From NIOZ-UU13 sp964417935 (GTDB lineage: Bacteria > Planctomycetota > Phycisphaerae > Sedimentisphaerales > Anaerobacaceae), in contig CAYQKF010000002.1 in assembly GCA_964417935.1 (NCBI GenBank), forward strand, positions 37,120 to 101,119: DNA of 64,000 nucleotides, read 5' to 3'. This document shows, one piece after another, positions 34,771-42,585 of this stretch. A model generated the notes under the pieces. It searched no databases and was not told the DNA's origin. It saw only the letters and a list, made by a program, of their open reading frames with translations. Position 1 is the first letter of the stretch; each line of letters opens with the position of its first letter. The position numbers and the translations under genes were made by a program.

Positions 34771-34962
34771 CTAACCGACCTTGCCGTCGCCATCGATATC
34801 CAGTCCGTGAATCTCCTCAAGCTTCTTCACCAGCTCACGCAACGTGTTCTGTATCCTTGAAATCTGATTCTCAAGAAACTGAACTCTGTCCTCAATCGTA
34901 TCGGATTTTCGTTTCTGGCCATACATCAAGCCGGTTTGTACGACTTCCCAGAGAATTCCCAT
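34771..34962 (-). CDS. Small coiled-coil protein with an EF-hand-like end (63 aa)
   Basis: 63 residues. The centre (TIEDRVQFLENQISRIQNTL and LRELVKKLEEIHG) has a heptad pattern of a coiled coil. It ends DIDGDGKVG, a Ca-loop-like or dockerin-like motif. The start MGILWEVVQTGLMYG is hydrophobic and may insert in the membrane. The function is unknown; it may form oligomers. TGAGGTAAAG precedes the ATG. Confidence 0.6.
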   Translation of the reverse strand: MGILWEVVQTGLMYGQKRKSDTIEDRVQFLENQISRIQNTLRELVKKLEEIHGLDIDGDGKVG

Positions 34963-35092
34963 CTTTACCTCAATTCATTCTCACACAATTAAATCTTCAC
35001 TGCTTCAAAATCCACATAGTAACAAAAAGCCCACCGGCCGCTGTTTCTCAACGGCTAAACTCCTTCGAGACGTTGGAACATTTCTCCGATTA

Positions 35093-35383
35093 TTAAATTC
35101 TACTCTTCCACCATTCCCAAATTTTGTTTGTTACTGACTCAATCTCCTTCGCCTGAACAGAAACCAGCCCAAAATGATGCTCAATCTCTTTCTTGATTCT
35201 TGCAGCAATGTCACGTTTTTCCCAGCCGGCATGCAAGACGCTCAGCAGATTATGAACTAAGCAATCATACTCATCTTCTGGTGTTGAAAAACCTATCGGC
35301 TGCCACTCGTTGAATATGTTTCGCAATGCATGTTCCTCTGTTTCGAACTGCTTTCTTTTATTTTTTGACTCAAGCCTACTCAT
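35093..35383 (-). CDS. Small hypothetical protein, DUF1871-like (96 aa)
   Basis: 96 residues, soluble and charged. LRNIFNEWQPIGFSTPEDEY, DCLVHNLLSVLHAGWEKRDI and AARIKKEIEHHFGL recall the DUF1871 pattern (I-V-N-x-W-x-P...D-E-Y-D...I...L...A-x-x-I-x-x-x-F-x-x), a small helical family sometimes linked to immunity proteins. This is recollection, not a search result. It lies 47 nt downstream of the two-helix membrane gene. Confidence 0.55.
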   Translation of the reverse strand: MSRLESKNKRKQFETEEHALRNIFNEWQPIGFSTPEDEYDCLVHNLLSVLHAGWEKRDIAARIKKEIEHHFGLVSVQAKEIESVTNKIWEWWKSRI

Positions 35384-35411
35384 TCTTTACAAGAGATTTC
35401 CAATATTAAAA

Positions 35412-35450
35412 CTCACCGGCCACCCGAAGCCTAAGACGAAAGAAGGTCCG
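35412..35450. repeat. Short dispersed repeat, copy 2
   Basis: CTCACCGGCCACCCGAAGCC then TAAGACGAAAGAAGGTCCG. Similar along its length to 34661-34700. It overlaps the 3' end of the gene at 35431, so part of that protein's C-terminus is repeat-derived. Confidence 0.45.
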
Positions 35451-35700
35451 AATCAGGCAACTTGTTCGCTTCAGTCTGTTTCTTGTCTTTTAGCTGCCGG
35501 AGATACCTGTGTATAGTGTAAAGCAACGCGATTGTCAAAGGCATTGTACCGCATACAACGCAAGCAATAATGAAATAGGCGGAATCGACCTTGAGGGCAT
35601 GTTCTCTTAGCAGATAGGGAAACAATCGCCATAAGGATTCCATTGCAAGCAGCACTAAGCCTGAGGCGAATATAACAATATATTTTATACGCCACTTCAT
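35431..35700 (-). CDS. Small two-helix membrane protein (89 aa)
   Basis: 89 residues. Hydrophobic helices at about 6-24 (YIVIFASGLVLLAMESL) and 41-64 (AYFIIACVVCGTMPLTIALL) are followed by a basic, soluble tail (YLRQLKDKKQTEANKLPDSD). No family recognised. The last residues come from a dispersed repeat (35412-35450). It is one of several small membrane genes in a row on this strand. Confidence 0.55.
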   Translation of the reverse strand: MKWRIKYIVIFASGLVLLAMESLWRLFPYLLREHALKVDSAYFIIACVVCGTMPLTIALLYTIHRYLRQLKDKKQTEANKLPDSDLLSS

Positions 35701-35765
35701 ATCTTTACGCCAATTTCATTTCATCTTGTCATTGAACGAAAAGCCCACCGGTGCTTGCATTAGCG

Positions 35766-36233
35766 CTAATCTGACTCCCGCGACCGTTTGGAAGTCGGCC
35801 CAAAGAAAGCTACTTTTATTGTCTGAATGCTTTTATGAAAAGTCAGCACCGCACAGGAACCCACTATCAAAAGATTCACTATCGGTAGAATATTTAACGA
35901 CCCTCCCATAGTCTTAAAATCCGCATCGAGAATATCATCCACAAACAAAATATTCTGCACATACGGCACAAAGAGGCACAGCATAATCATCGTAAAGTTG
36001 ATTATACTCTCAAAAAGTGCCACTACGGCCGTATATTGAGGAACAACGTACATGGAAACCCCGCAGAGAACACAGAATCCGTAATAAACGTTCTTATACA
36101 CCGGCCACGAATCAAGAGCACTAACCCGCACACTTACCCCCCAGAAATAATCAACCAATATAAACAAGGGAGTAATATAAAAATACCATCTCGCAATAGA
36201 ATTTCTATAGCCAATACTCATCGTCTCTCGCAA
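35766..36233 (-). CDS. Four-helix membrane protein of unknown function (155 aa)
   Basis: 155 residues with hydrophobic stretches at about 15-31 (ARWYFYITPLFILVDYFWG), 47-65 (YYGFCVLCGVSMYVVPQYTA), 72-92 (INFTMIMLCLFVPYV) and 113-131 (LPIVNLLIVGSCAVLTF). Tail KRSRESD is basic. An inner-membrane protein; no family recognised. A start at MSIGYRN, four codons in, is also possible. Confidence 0.6.
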   Translation of the reverse strand: MRETMSIGYRNSIARWYFYITPLFILVDYFWGVSVRVSALDSWPVYKNVYYGFCVLCGVSMYVVPQYTAVVALFESIINFTMIMLCLFVPYVQNILFVDDILDADFKTMGGSLNILPIVNLLIVGSCAVLTFHKSIQTIKVAFFGPTSKRSRESD

Positions 36234-36365
36234 TTATAACTCTTTTTGTTCTTCTTAAAAACCTGTCATCTCGACCGCAGTGAGCTTTTAGTCCCGAGCG
36301 GCTCCGAAGGACGAAGCGAACGTAGTGGAGACACGTAGTGACGGCAGCTAAATCCTATAAACATA

Positions 36366-36896
36366 CTAAGAGCCCGAACGATCCTGTTCTACGAAAATCA
36401 ATTCCTCAACTTTGAAACCTGAATCTTCGGCGGTCTTAACCAGTTTATCTATTATGGACTTACTAAGCGTCTGTTCTCGGGCCAATATCCATAGATACGA
36501 CCTTGTCGGACCGCAGACCATCGCATAAGAATAGTTCTCGTGATCAAGCGAAATCACATTATAGCCGCCGTAGAACGGCCAAAAAAACGTAACTTTCAAA
36601 CGGCCGACAGTCTCTCCCTTTACAAAATAAGCTCGACCACGAACTTCTTTCCATTTGCCGCTGTCTTTATCAAGGCCTCTGTTCAAAACATCTATCCCTC
36701 CGTCTTTCCTTAAAGTATAAACTGCGTATACGTTGCTCAGCCCGCGTTCAAAACTGTGGTCCAACCTCGCAATTTCATACCACTTACCTTGGTACCGACT
36801 GGCATCAAAGTCCCGAACCGCCTCTACGCCGGAGGGAATACTTCTGCATCCCGCCAGAACAAATAACATCAGAATACTCATTATCGGTCTTCTCAT
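36366..36896 (-). CDS. Lipocalin lipoprotein (Blc-like)
   Basis: 176 residues from MRRPIMSILMLFVLAGC, a lipoprotein signal. The lipocalin signature follows: FDASRYQGKWYEIARLDHSF (GxW motif), then NVYAVYTLRKDGGIDVLNRG, and YSYAMVCGPTRSYLWILARE, the YxxxxxxGPxRxYLWILaR motif typical of bacterial Blc/apolipoprotein D. It would bind fatty acids or lysolipids at the outer membrane. GGAGG lies 10 nt before this ATG, which argues against the start eight codons upstream. Confidence 0.92.
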   Translation of the reverse strand: MRRPIMSILMLFVLAGCRSIPSGVEAVRDFDASRYQGKWYEIARLDHSFERGLSNVYAVYTLRKDGGIDVLNRGLDKDSGKWKEVRGRAYFVKGETVGRLKVTFFWPFYGGYNVISLDHENYSYAMVCGPTRSYLWILAREQTLSKSIIDKLVKTAEDSGFKVEELIFVEQDRSGS

Positions 36897-36944
36897 AATT
36901 CCATAACCTCCTTTTACCATACATCCACGAATCTACTCACTTTC

Positions 36945-37250
36945 TCATCCACCAGTATCACTCTTCTTCTCCCACTTTTCGACCAACCACCATGTTGGTT
37001 TCTTGCGATTGGCGTAATCAAGATATATCTTAAAAACATCACCTCCCGAATCTCTCACGACATAATAGCGGCGGTGCCTCCGCGTATACCATTTCTGACT
37101 GCGAGGGGGCAGCCCGCCATACCCGGTATCAACACGTTCATTCAGCACTTCCACAAAATCATGGACCGCCCCGTGCTATTTGAAACGCACCGGCCGCGGC
37201 GACGTCTCGTCTTTTTCCACCTCAATCCTTTCTCCAACGAATTCTTCCAT
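36945..37250 (-). pseudogene. DUF6504-like gene interrupted by an in-frame TAG
   Basis: From ATG 37250 the frame reads MEEFVGERIEVEKDETSPRP, V-R-F-K, then TAG (37176-37178), then HGAVHDFVEVLNERVDTGYG and on through RRYYVVRDSGGDVFKIYLDY to W-L-V-E-K-W. As I recall DUF6504 proteins, the pattern is x-F-I-G-E-x-I-E-V...R-F-x-W...Y-x-V...WW-L-x-x-x-x. The stop falls where W is expected, a TGG to TAG change. The distal 69-codon frame could restart at a later ATG. AAGGGA lies before 37250. Probably a recent nonsense allele. Confidence 0.7.
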
Positions 37251-37295
37251 CTTAATCGTCCCTTAGGACTAAAAGCGCATAATTTTTTTTATATA

Positions 37296-37359
37296 GTTTC
37301 CGCATAAGAATTCAAACGACGCTAATTTCGATATATCATACACCCGCACTTCACGGGCA
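37296..37359. repeat. 64-bp dispersed repeat, copy 1
   Basis: GTTTCCGCATAAGAATTCAA ... CTAATTTCGATATATCATAC ... CCCGCACTTCACGGGC. It aligns without gaps with 49116-49179. The gap 37251-37498 holds this repeat and REP-like pieces (GAAGGGTCGAAGG), but no gene. Confidence 0.6.
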
Positions 37360-37498
37360 GCCCGTCCTGAGTAAAATCGAAGGGTCGAAGGAAGCCCCTC
37401 TGAACATTTTTGCTTTCTTCCTTGTGTTCTTATGCACTTATGCTCCGCCCTTCGGCCGGACAAACTCCGTCACCAGTGACTTAAGCAACACCGAATCT

Positions 37499-38953
37499 CT
37501 ATAATTTGACATTAACATACTCGGCTGCAATTCTATCGCCGGTTCTTTCAACCCATCCTCGCAAAAGCTGACGATGCGTATTTAGGACATCTTTGTAGTC
37601 CTCGACCTCAGCGAGGTTCTTCATTTCACCTGAATCATTTTTCAGGTCTATGAGTTGTTCGCGGTCTCTACCTGAGTCGTAAATACAGTATTTGAAGCGG
37701 CCTGTCTGTAACATCCTCCCGTTCTGACTCTCTGAGACAACGAAATCACGCCATTCTCTAACATTTTTTCCTTGCGCCAAAGCTCGCAAGCTTCTGCCGT
37801 TCATTCCTTCAGGCGTTTCTATACCTGCGTAATCGCAAAGCGTAGGAAGAAGGTCGAGACCATTGGAAACCAGATGCGTATCATCAACCTTACCCTCAGC
37901 AATCACTCCCCTGTAACTCATTATGAACGGAATACGCACAGCTTCTTCATAAAGCACCGACTTATGCTCCATTTTGTGCGCAGAATCCATATCACCGTGG
38001 TCGCTCGTAAAGACTATCAGGGTATTATCTTCCATCCCCGCTTCTCGCAGGGCGTCAAGCAGTGTCCCGATTTCCTTGTCAACCATTTCGGTCAACCGGC
38101 AGTATGCCCAACGGTGCAGACGCCATTGATTCTGAGTCCACTTCTCGCGGATATATGCCCGGAAAGACCTTGCATTCACGAACTTTTGTGTTATGCACTT
38201 CGGCTCAGCTTCCGGCACTCCGTGATTTGCGGGTAGTGGAGGGCAGTTCGCCTCCACAAAAGCACTGATGTCCCCGGTTTTCCGCGCACGATCCAGTACA
38301 GCCTCGCAAGTTTTGGAATCCGTGTTGCCCATTGGGGCCTCTCCTTGTGTGCGGTTAAAATCATTGATGGCCATGTAGCAGATATCGTGTGGATTAATGA
38401 ACGAGGCAAACAGGAAAAATGGTCTGGTGTGCGGTCCCTTGATGAATTTCGCGCAGGCATCCGCCAATCCCTGGCGCCGGTCGCCCGTTAGATTTCGATA
38501 TCCAAGGTTCTGCACACCGTTCATCTTCCTGGGCAGGTGCACTTTGCCGCCATAGACCGTTTCATAGTCCGCCTTCTGGAAAAGCCAGCCAAGCGACTGT
38601 TGTATCATAGCGTTGGTCACGGCTGCCCGTCCGGAGTCACTGTTCTGGCCCATTCCTATCGCACTGGGCATAAGACCTGTCTGCAGGCTGAACCGGTTCG
38701 GTACACAGACGGGGTTGCAGGCATAGGCTCTTTCAAACCTGATGCCCGAAGCGGCAAGTCGGTCCAGTGCAGGCGTTTTAAGCCATTTGTTTCCCGTACA
38801 GCTCATCATGCCGGCATATTGTTGGTCAGTCATGATGAAAAGGATATTGGGCCTGTTTTCTACCTTCGGACTATCCGCGGCTGATGTTACCCGCCCGAGC
38901 ATCAGTCCGATTGTACCGGCTGCTGTCGTGGTGATGAATTCTCGTCTTTTCAT
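37499..38953 (-). CDS. Sulfatase, Cys-type, Tat-exported
   Basis: 484 residues from MKRREFITTTAAGTIGLMLG, a twin-arginine leader. Fold start NILFIMTDQQ; formylglycine site C83-V-P-N-R87 with the following S-L-Q-T-G; C-terminal metal motif FTSDHGDM and HKMEHK. DDTHLVSNGLDLLPTLCDYA is a standard arylsulfatase segment. It should remove sulfate from a glycan after maturation. Starts at ATG after GGAGAG; the longer frame uses a TTG inside the ribosome site. A second sulfatase lies 81 nt upstream. Confidence 0.93.
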   Translation of the reverse strand: MKRREFITTTAAGTIGLMLGRVTSAADSPKVENRPNILFIMTDQQYAGMMSCTGNKWLKTPALDRLAASGIRFERAYACNPVCVPNRFSLQTGLMPSAIGMGQNSDSGRAAVTNAMIQQSLGWLFQKADYETVYGGKVHLPRKMNGVQNLGYRNLTGDRRQGLADACAKFIKGPHTRPFFLFASFINPHDICYMAINDFNRTQGEAPMGNTDSKTCEAVLDRARKTGDISAFVEANCPPLPANHGVPEAEPKCITQKFVNARSFRAYIREKWTQNQWRLHRWAYCRLTEMVDKEIGTLLDALREAGMEDNTLIVFTSDHGDMDSAHKMEHKSVLYEEAVRIPFIMSYRGVIAEGKVDDTHLVSNGLDLLPTLCDYAGIETPEGMNGRSLRALAQGKNVREWRDFVVSESQNGRMLQTGRFKYCIYDSGRDREQLIDLKNDSGEMKNLAEVEDYKDVLNTHRQLLRGWVERTGDRIAAEYVNVKL

Positions 38954-39034
38954 TATTCTCTCCAAAGACTAACTCAATTAATTGGCTTCTAAATTTCAAA
39001 CATGTTCTGTCACAGTGCTGAAGGCACCGGCTAT

Positions 39035-40558
39035 TCAACGATAATCCTTGCCGTTAAGACTGCGAACGACAGATGCCAGCCAGGCTTCAAGCTGGGATTT
39101 CATGAAGTTCACCCTATCGGTATCTTGGCTGACTAGGTCCTTTTGCTCGGCGGGGTCTTCTGCAAGATTATACAGCTCCAGTTTGACGTTTGCTGTCTTG
39201 GCCTGGATCCGATGAAGCTTCCACGGCCAATCGAGCCACGCAGCGTGGCCGGGGAAGGTGTCTTCCGGATATTGCTTGCTGATTTTGCCTGCGTCTAAGC
39301 GCAATCTGAAAGTCTCGCTACTTTCCTTGCTTGCTTTCTGCACCTCAAGCAGCTCAGTCATCCACTTGAGACTCGGTGTGCTGATACCACGGGTAGGATG
39401 ATCCCAGAAACCTATCGGTTTTGGTTGAACATTCATCTTGCCGTCGATCAGCCCAGCGAGACTAATTCCGTCCAACGGAGGCTGGTTCCCCATCCGCACA
39501 CCTGCGATCTCAAGAAGCGTCGGATAAATGTCCGATGTGTTGCAGGGGACATTGGTTGCCCGGGGTTTTGGAATACGCGCGGGCCACTCAAGGATTGCGG
39601 GGACACGGAGGCCGCCTTCGTAGATATTGCCCTTGTTTCCGCGCCCGCCTGTCGTACCGACTTTAGGAAGACCCCCGTTATCGCTGCAATACCAGAGGAG
39701 CGTGTTCTCGTGAATACCGAGGCTCCGCAGTCCCTTGCGAAGCTTGCCAAAGGCGCGATCCATACCGGTTATCTCACCGTAGAAGTGCTGCTGGTTCTTC
39801 TTCTGATTGGCGTAGAGTACGCGGTCTTCTTCGATTGCCTGGTGCGGCCCGTGCGGAGAGCCGAACCAAACTACCGCCAGGAATGGTTGTGAGGCGTCGG
39901 CGTGCTTACCGATAAATTCTAAAGCAGCATCCACGGTAACCATTGAGCTTTCGCCTCGAGTCTGAACCGCAACGCCTTCACGGCTGAGAATGGGATCGTT
40001 ATCGAAGAAGTTCGGAGCCGAAAACCACTCATCGAAACCGCTGGCGCCGGGATTAACGGGGCTGCCTTTGCGGACAGAGCCAAGATGCCACTTTCCGAAA
40101 TGGCCAGTAACATATCCTGCCGTCTTGAGGGCTTCGGCAATAGTGATTTCCTGTGGGCGAAGCGTGTGGCCCCACTTAAAGCATCCGAACCGGTTTGGAT
40201 GACGGCCGGTCATGACACTCCCGCGCGTAGGCGAACAGACCGGCGCTGCGGCGTAGAAGCGGTCGAAACGCAATGCCAAGGCGGCCATGGCGTCAAAATT
40301 TGGTGTCTTGAGAACCGGATGACCGTTGTAGGCCATATCGCCCCAGCCCTGGTCATCGGCCATACAGAGGACAATATTGGGTTTTCTGGAAAATCCCGCA
40401 CCCAAATCCGCATTCGCCTCGCCGGACTGCCTGTTCGCTAGGAAAAACGGCTTTGCCCCAGAGCTTTTGGTGCGGGACGTAGCCGAGACGCATCCCGCCA
40501 CGGCAAGACATACGCCCGCACCCAACGATTTCAAAAACTCACGACGTTTCATTTGCAT
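39035..40558 (-). CDS. Sulfatase, Cys-type, Tat lipoprotein
   Basis: 507 residues. MQMKRREFLKSLGAG is a twin-arginine leader that ends in a lipobox, LAVAGC (Cys23), so it should be lipid-anchored. Core motifs: NIVLCMADDQGWGDMAYNGH, formylglycine site C108-S-P-T-R112 with G-S-V-M-T-G-R, and LWYCSDNGGLPKV, GNIYEGGLRVPAILEW. These place it near arylsulfatase A/galactosamine-6-sulfatase-like enzymes. AGGAG lies seven bases before the ATG. Next upstream is a GH16 gene, which fits a role on a sulfated galactan or laminarin-like glycan. Confidence 0.93.
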   Translation of the reverse strand: MQMKRREFLKSLGAGVCLAVAGCVSATSRTKSSGAKPFFLANRQSGEANADLGAGFSRKPNIVLCMADDQGWGDMAYNGHPVLKTPNFDAMAALALRFDRFYAAAPVCSPTRGSVMTGRHPNRFGCFKWGHTLRPQEITIAEALKTAGYVTGHFGKWHLGSVRKGSPVNPGASGFDEWFSAPNFFDNDPILSREGVAVQTRGESSMVTVDAALEFIGKHADASQPFLAVVWFGSPHGPHQAIEEDRVLYANQKKNQQHFYGEITGMDRAFGKLRKGLRSLGIHENTLLWYCSDNGGLPKVGTTGGRGNKGNIYEGGLRVPAILEWPARIPKPRATNVPCNTSDIYPTLLEIAGVRMGNQPPLDGISLAGLIDGKMNVQPKPIGFWDHPTRGISTPSLKWMTELLEVQKASKESSETFRLRLDAGKISKQYPEDTFPGHAAWLDWPWKLHRIQAKTANVKLELYNLAEDPAEQKDLVSQDTDRVNFMKSQLEAWLASVVRSLNGKDYR

Positions 40559-40592
40559 TCTGTTTCTCCTTTCTCTTGAACACTAAGGGTTC

Positions 40593-40751
40593 TGCAAAAT
40601 CGAGGTTAGGCATACTTTGGAAAGAAAAAATCGTTTTGTAATTTTTTCTTTTCAAACAGTACGTTGTTGTGTAATAGACAGTTAGCTGATTATTCAAGAA
40701 AATCGAAAACCTGATTTTCTTAAATAATATATGCCTAACCTCAATTTTGCA
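40593..40751. repeat. 159-bp structured element with 22-bp terminal inverted repeats
   Basis: Ends TGCAAAATCGAGGTTAGGCA-TA and TA-TGCCTAACCTCAATTTTGCA are inverted repeats with a single mismatch. Inside are two more hairpins: GAAAGAAAAAAT/ATTTTTTCTTTTC near 40620-40655 and AAGAAAATC/GATTTTCTT near 40697-40722. It fills the gap between the sulfatase and GH16 genes, and its right end covers the last codons of the GH16 gene. MITE-like, or a complex terminator. Confidence 0.65.
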
Positions 40752-42300
40752 TAATTCTCTTGAAAACTCTCACGTAGTCGATGTAGTACTTTTGTGGAAA
40801 GATAGTATCGTCAATTTCTTCCCGGCCACCCCAGGTGCCGCCGATGGCTACGTTTAAGATCAGGTAGTGTGGTTTATCATAGGGCCAAACATCATTGCCT
40901 GTTCCTTCATTCTTGAACGTGAAGTACTTCTCGTCATCCAGGAAGAAGTCGATCTTATCCTCGTACCACTCAATTGCATAAACATGGTACTGCTCGTAAG
41001 GCTTTTCACCTTTTATCTTCGAGCCTTTGCTCGTTCTCTTCACATGGTTATACGCCTTGGTATGTATGTTGGCGCAGATAGTATCCGGGTCAAATCCGAC
41101 GTTCTCCATAATATCGATCTCACCACAGGCGGGCCAGCCGACCTTATCTCGGTTTGTCCCCAGCATCCAGATCGCAGGCCACATCCCTTTGCCGGTCGGA
41201 AGCTTCGCTCGCACTTCAATTCGGCCGTACAACCATTCAGCCTTATGCCAGGTATGCAGACTCGCCGACGTATATCCACCCTTTTTATATTTCTCCTTCC
41301 GCGATTCGATAATCAGCGTGCCGTTTTCAACGCGAGCATTTTCAGGGCGGGCCTTTGTGTAATATTGCTTTTCACGGTTGCGAATAAAGCCCACTTCATA
41401 ATTCCATTTACTTGTGTCGGCCAATCCTTCGTAATTGAACTCATCCGCCCAGACCAGCTCCCACTTGTCGTCAAAGCTCGCTTGAGGCCGACTCATCTGT
41501 TCGACAGGGCAGTCCATCCTTGACCTTAGCGGGGTATGATTCTCCGTGTCGCCGCCGTTCTGCAGGAAAAACCGGCCATCCTTGATGCCTGCGTCGATAT
41601 TCATCGTCGGCGTTCTGTCAGCCGTGAATGTTGCCTTGGTAAGCGGCAGCCATTTGCCATCTTTAGTCTTGACCCAGCCGTTACCGTACTGTGCCCGACG
41701 GACATTCTGCGCACTTTGGCCGTTCCGTAAGAAATCCTCCACGAATGAGTAATACCCACTCAGATAGTCTCCGCCGGTAATCGTTTGAAAGGTCGCCAGA
41801 TGTTTCCACTCCTTTTCTTCATTGATGTAGAAATAGGCCGTGTATGTTGTTTTCTCACCTTCGACGGAGGTCTTGACCATACACTTGTACGTTTCGCCGA
41901 CCTTCCACTGATAATCGAACATGCTCTTGCCGCCGGTGCCTTCATTGCCGAACCGGCTGACGCGCACACCTTGCCCCTCATACAAGACCTTTACCCGACG
42001 ATCCTGGGGCACGGTATTTGGATTATTCTGTTTGCCCGGATCCCACACCGAGAAGAGCACGACTTTTTTACCTTGCCTCAGTTCCTGTATGCCGAAATAC
42101 CCGTGCTTGAAACCACACACGCAGAAGTAGCTGCCCGGATAACTCTTCTCCACGGCTACTTCATTGTAATATGCGACGCCCTGCTCCGCCGGATACCACA
42201 AATGCACACTCCTCGCCGCCCGTGGCAGGCGTTTTTCCGCTGCAAAGACCGGCCCCAATACAGATAAACTTACCAGAACATATAAAGCTTTCTTACACAT
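40741..42300 (-). CDS. Secreted DUF3472-like plus GH16 two-domain enzyme
   Basis: 519 residues from MCKKALYVLVSLSVLGPVFA, a signal peptide. Residues about 28-250 look like a DUF3472-type domain (SVHLWYPAEQGVAYYNEVAV at its start). The GH16 domain follows (WELVWADEFNYEG, then W-L-Y-G-R-I-E-V-R-A-K-L-P-T-G). The catalytic motif is GEIDIMENVG, E-x-D-x-x-E with a beta-bulge Met. GH16 acts on laminarin, agar, carrageenan or porphyran; the subfamily is open. The start was set to the second ATG (42300) since GGAG lies only 2 nt before the first. Confidence 0.88.
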   Translation of the reverse strand: MCKKALYVLVSLSVLGPVFAAEKRLPRAARSVHLWYPAEQGVAYYNEVAVEKSYPGSYFCVCGFKHGYFGIQELRQGKKVVLFSVWDPGKQNNPNTVPQDRRVKVLYEGQGVRVSRFGNEGTGGKSMFDYQWKVGETYKCMVKTSVEGEKTTYTAYFYINEEKEWKHLATFQTITGGDYLSGYYSFVEDFLRNGQSAQNVRRAQYGNGWVKTKDGKWLPLTKATFTADRTPTMNIDAGIKDGRFFLQNGGDTENHTPLRSRMDCPVEQMSRPQASFDDKWELVWADEFNYEGLADTSKWNYEVGFIRNREKQYYTKARPENARVENGTLIIESRKEKYKKGGYTSASLHTWHKAEWLYGRIEVRAKLPTGKGMWPAIWMLGTNRDKVGWPACGEIDIMENVGFDPDTICANIHTKAYNHVKRTSKGSKIKGEKPYEQYHVYAIEWYEDKIDFFLDDEKYFTFKNEGTGNDVWPYDKPHYLILNVAIGGTWGGREEIDDTIFPQKYYIDYVRVFKRIMQN

Positions 42301-42407
42301 TTCCATTTCTCCACTTTGGCCATTTGAAAGGCTCTACCGGCGGACATGAAACACAGCATAATGCCCGTCCGATGTATGTTTTTTTAGATTTTTTTACACT
42401 TCACCCT

Positions 42408-42512
42408 TCAAATACCTTTGCCGGTTTTGAAGAATCTTTGAGAATGTTCTGCTATTTCTTTGTTACTTAATCGCCTAAGCTCATTCTGAAGATTCAACAC
42501 ACGAGCATTCAT
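42408..42512 (-). pseudogene. Truncated alkD-like fragment (DNA alkylation repair)
   Basis: 34 codons: MNARVLNLQNELRRLSNKEI, then AEHSQRFFKTGKGI and TGA. This matches the N-terminus of AlkD-type DNA glycosylases, typically L...L-x-N-P-E-x-A-x-x-x-Q-R-F-F-K-T-G-x-G-E-Y-G-E-G-D. The frame stops exactly where E-Y-G-E-G-D should follow. No further alkD coding DNA is seen in the 107 nt before the GH16 gene. It starts 20 nt past the attC-like site at 42528, as a cassette gene would. The remaining gap 42301-42580 has no other gene. Confidence 0.6.
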
Positions 42513-42527
42513 TTTTGATTCATTAAC

Positions 42528-42585
42528 ATCTAACGTTCAAGCTCAGCAGCACGCCCTATTGCGCGTCCGCTGGAGCGATTTATTC
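42528..42585 (-). other. attC-like site A (after GH16 gene 2)
   Basis: On the minus strand: GAATAAATCGCTCCAGCGGA ... CTGAGCTTGAACGTTAGATG. The right end is a good core site, GTTAGAT (GTTRRRY). The arms GCTCCAGCGG and CTGCTGAGC pair with one unpaired base, as attC arms do. The left core is degenerate. It overlaps the stop of the GH16 gene. Confidence 0.55.

Noticed and set aside
34542..35096. Plus-strand 184-codon frame across the small-gene island.
   Set aside because: Opposite to two better-supported small genes with ribosome sites; low-complexity product.
37176..37178. Pyrrolysine at TAG in the DUF6504-like gene.
   Set aside because: The family position is Trp, and no methylamine or pyl genes are present; a nonsense change is simpler.
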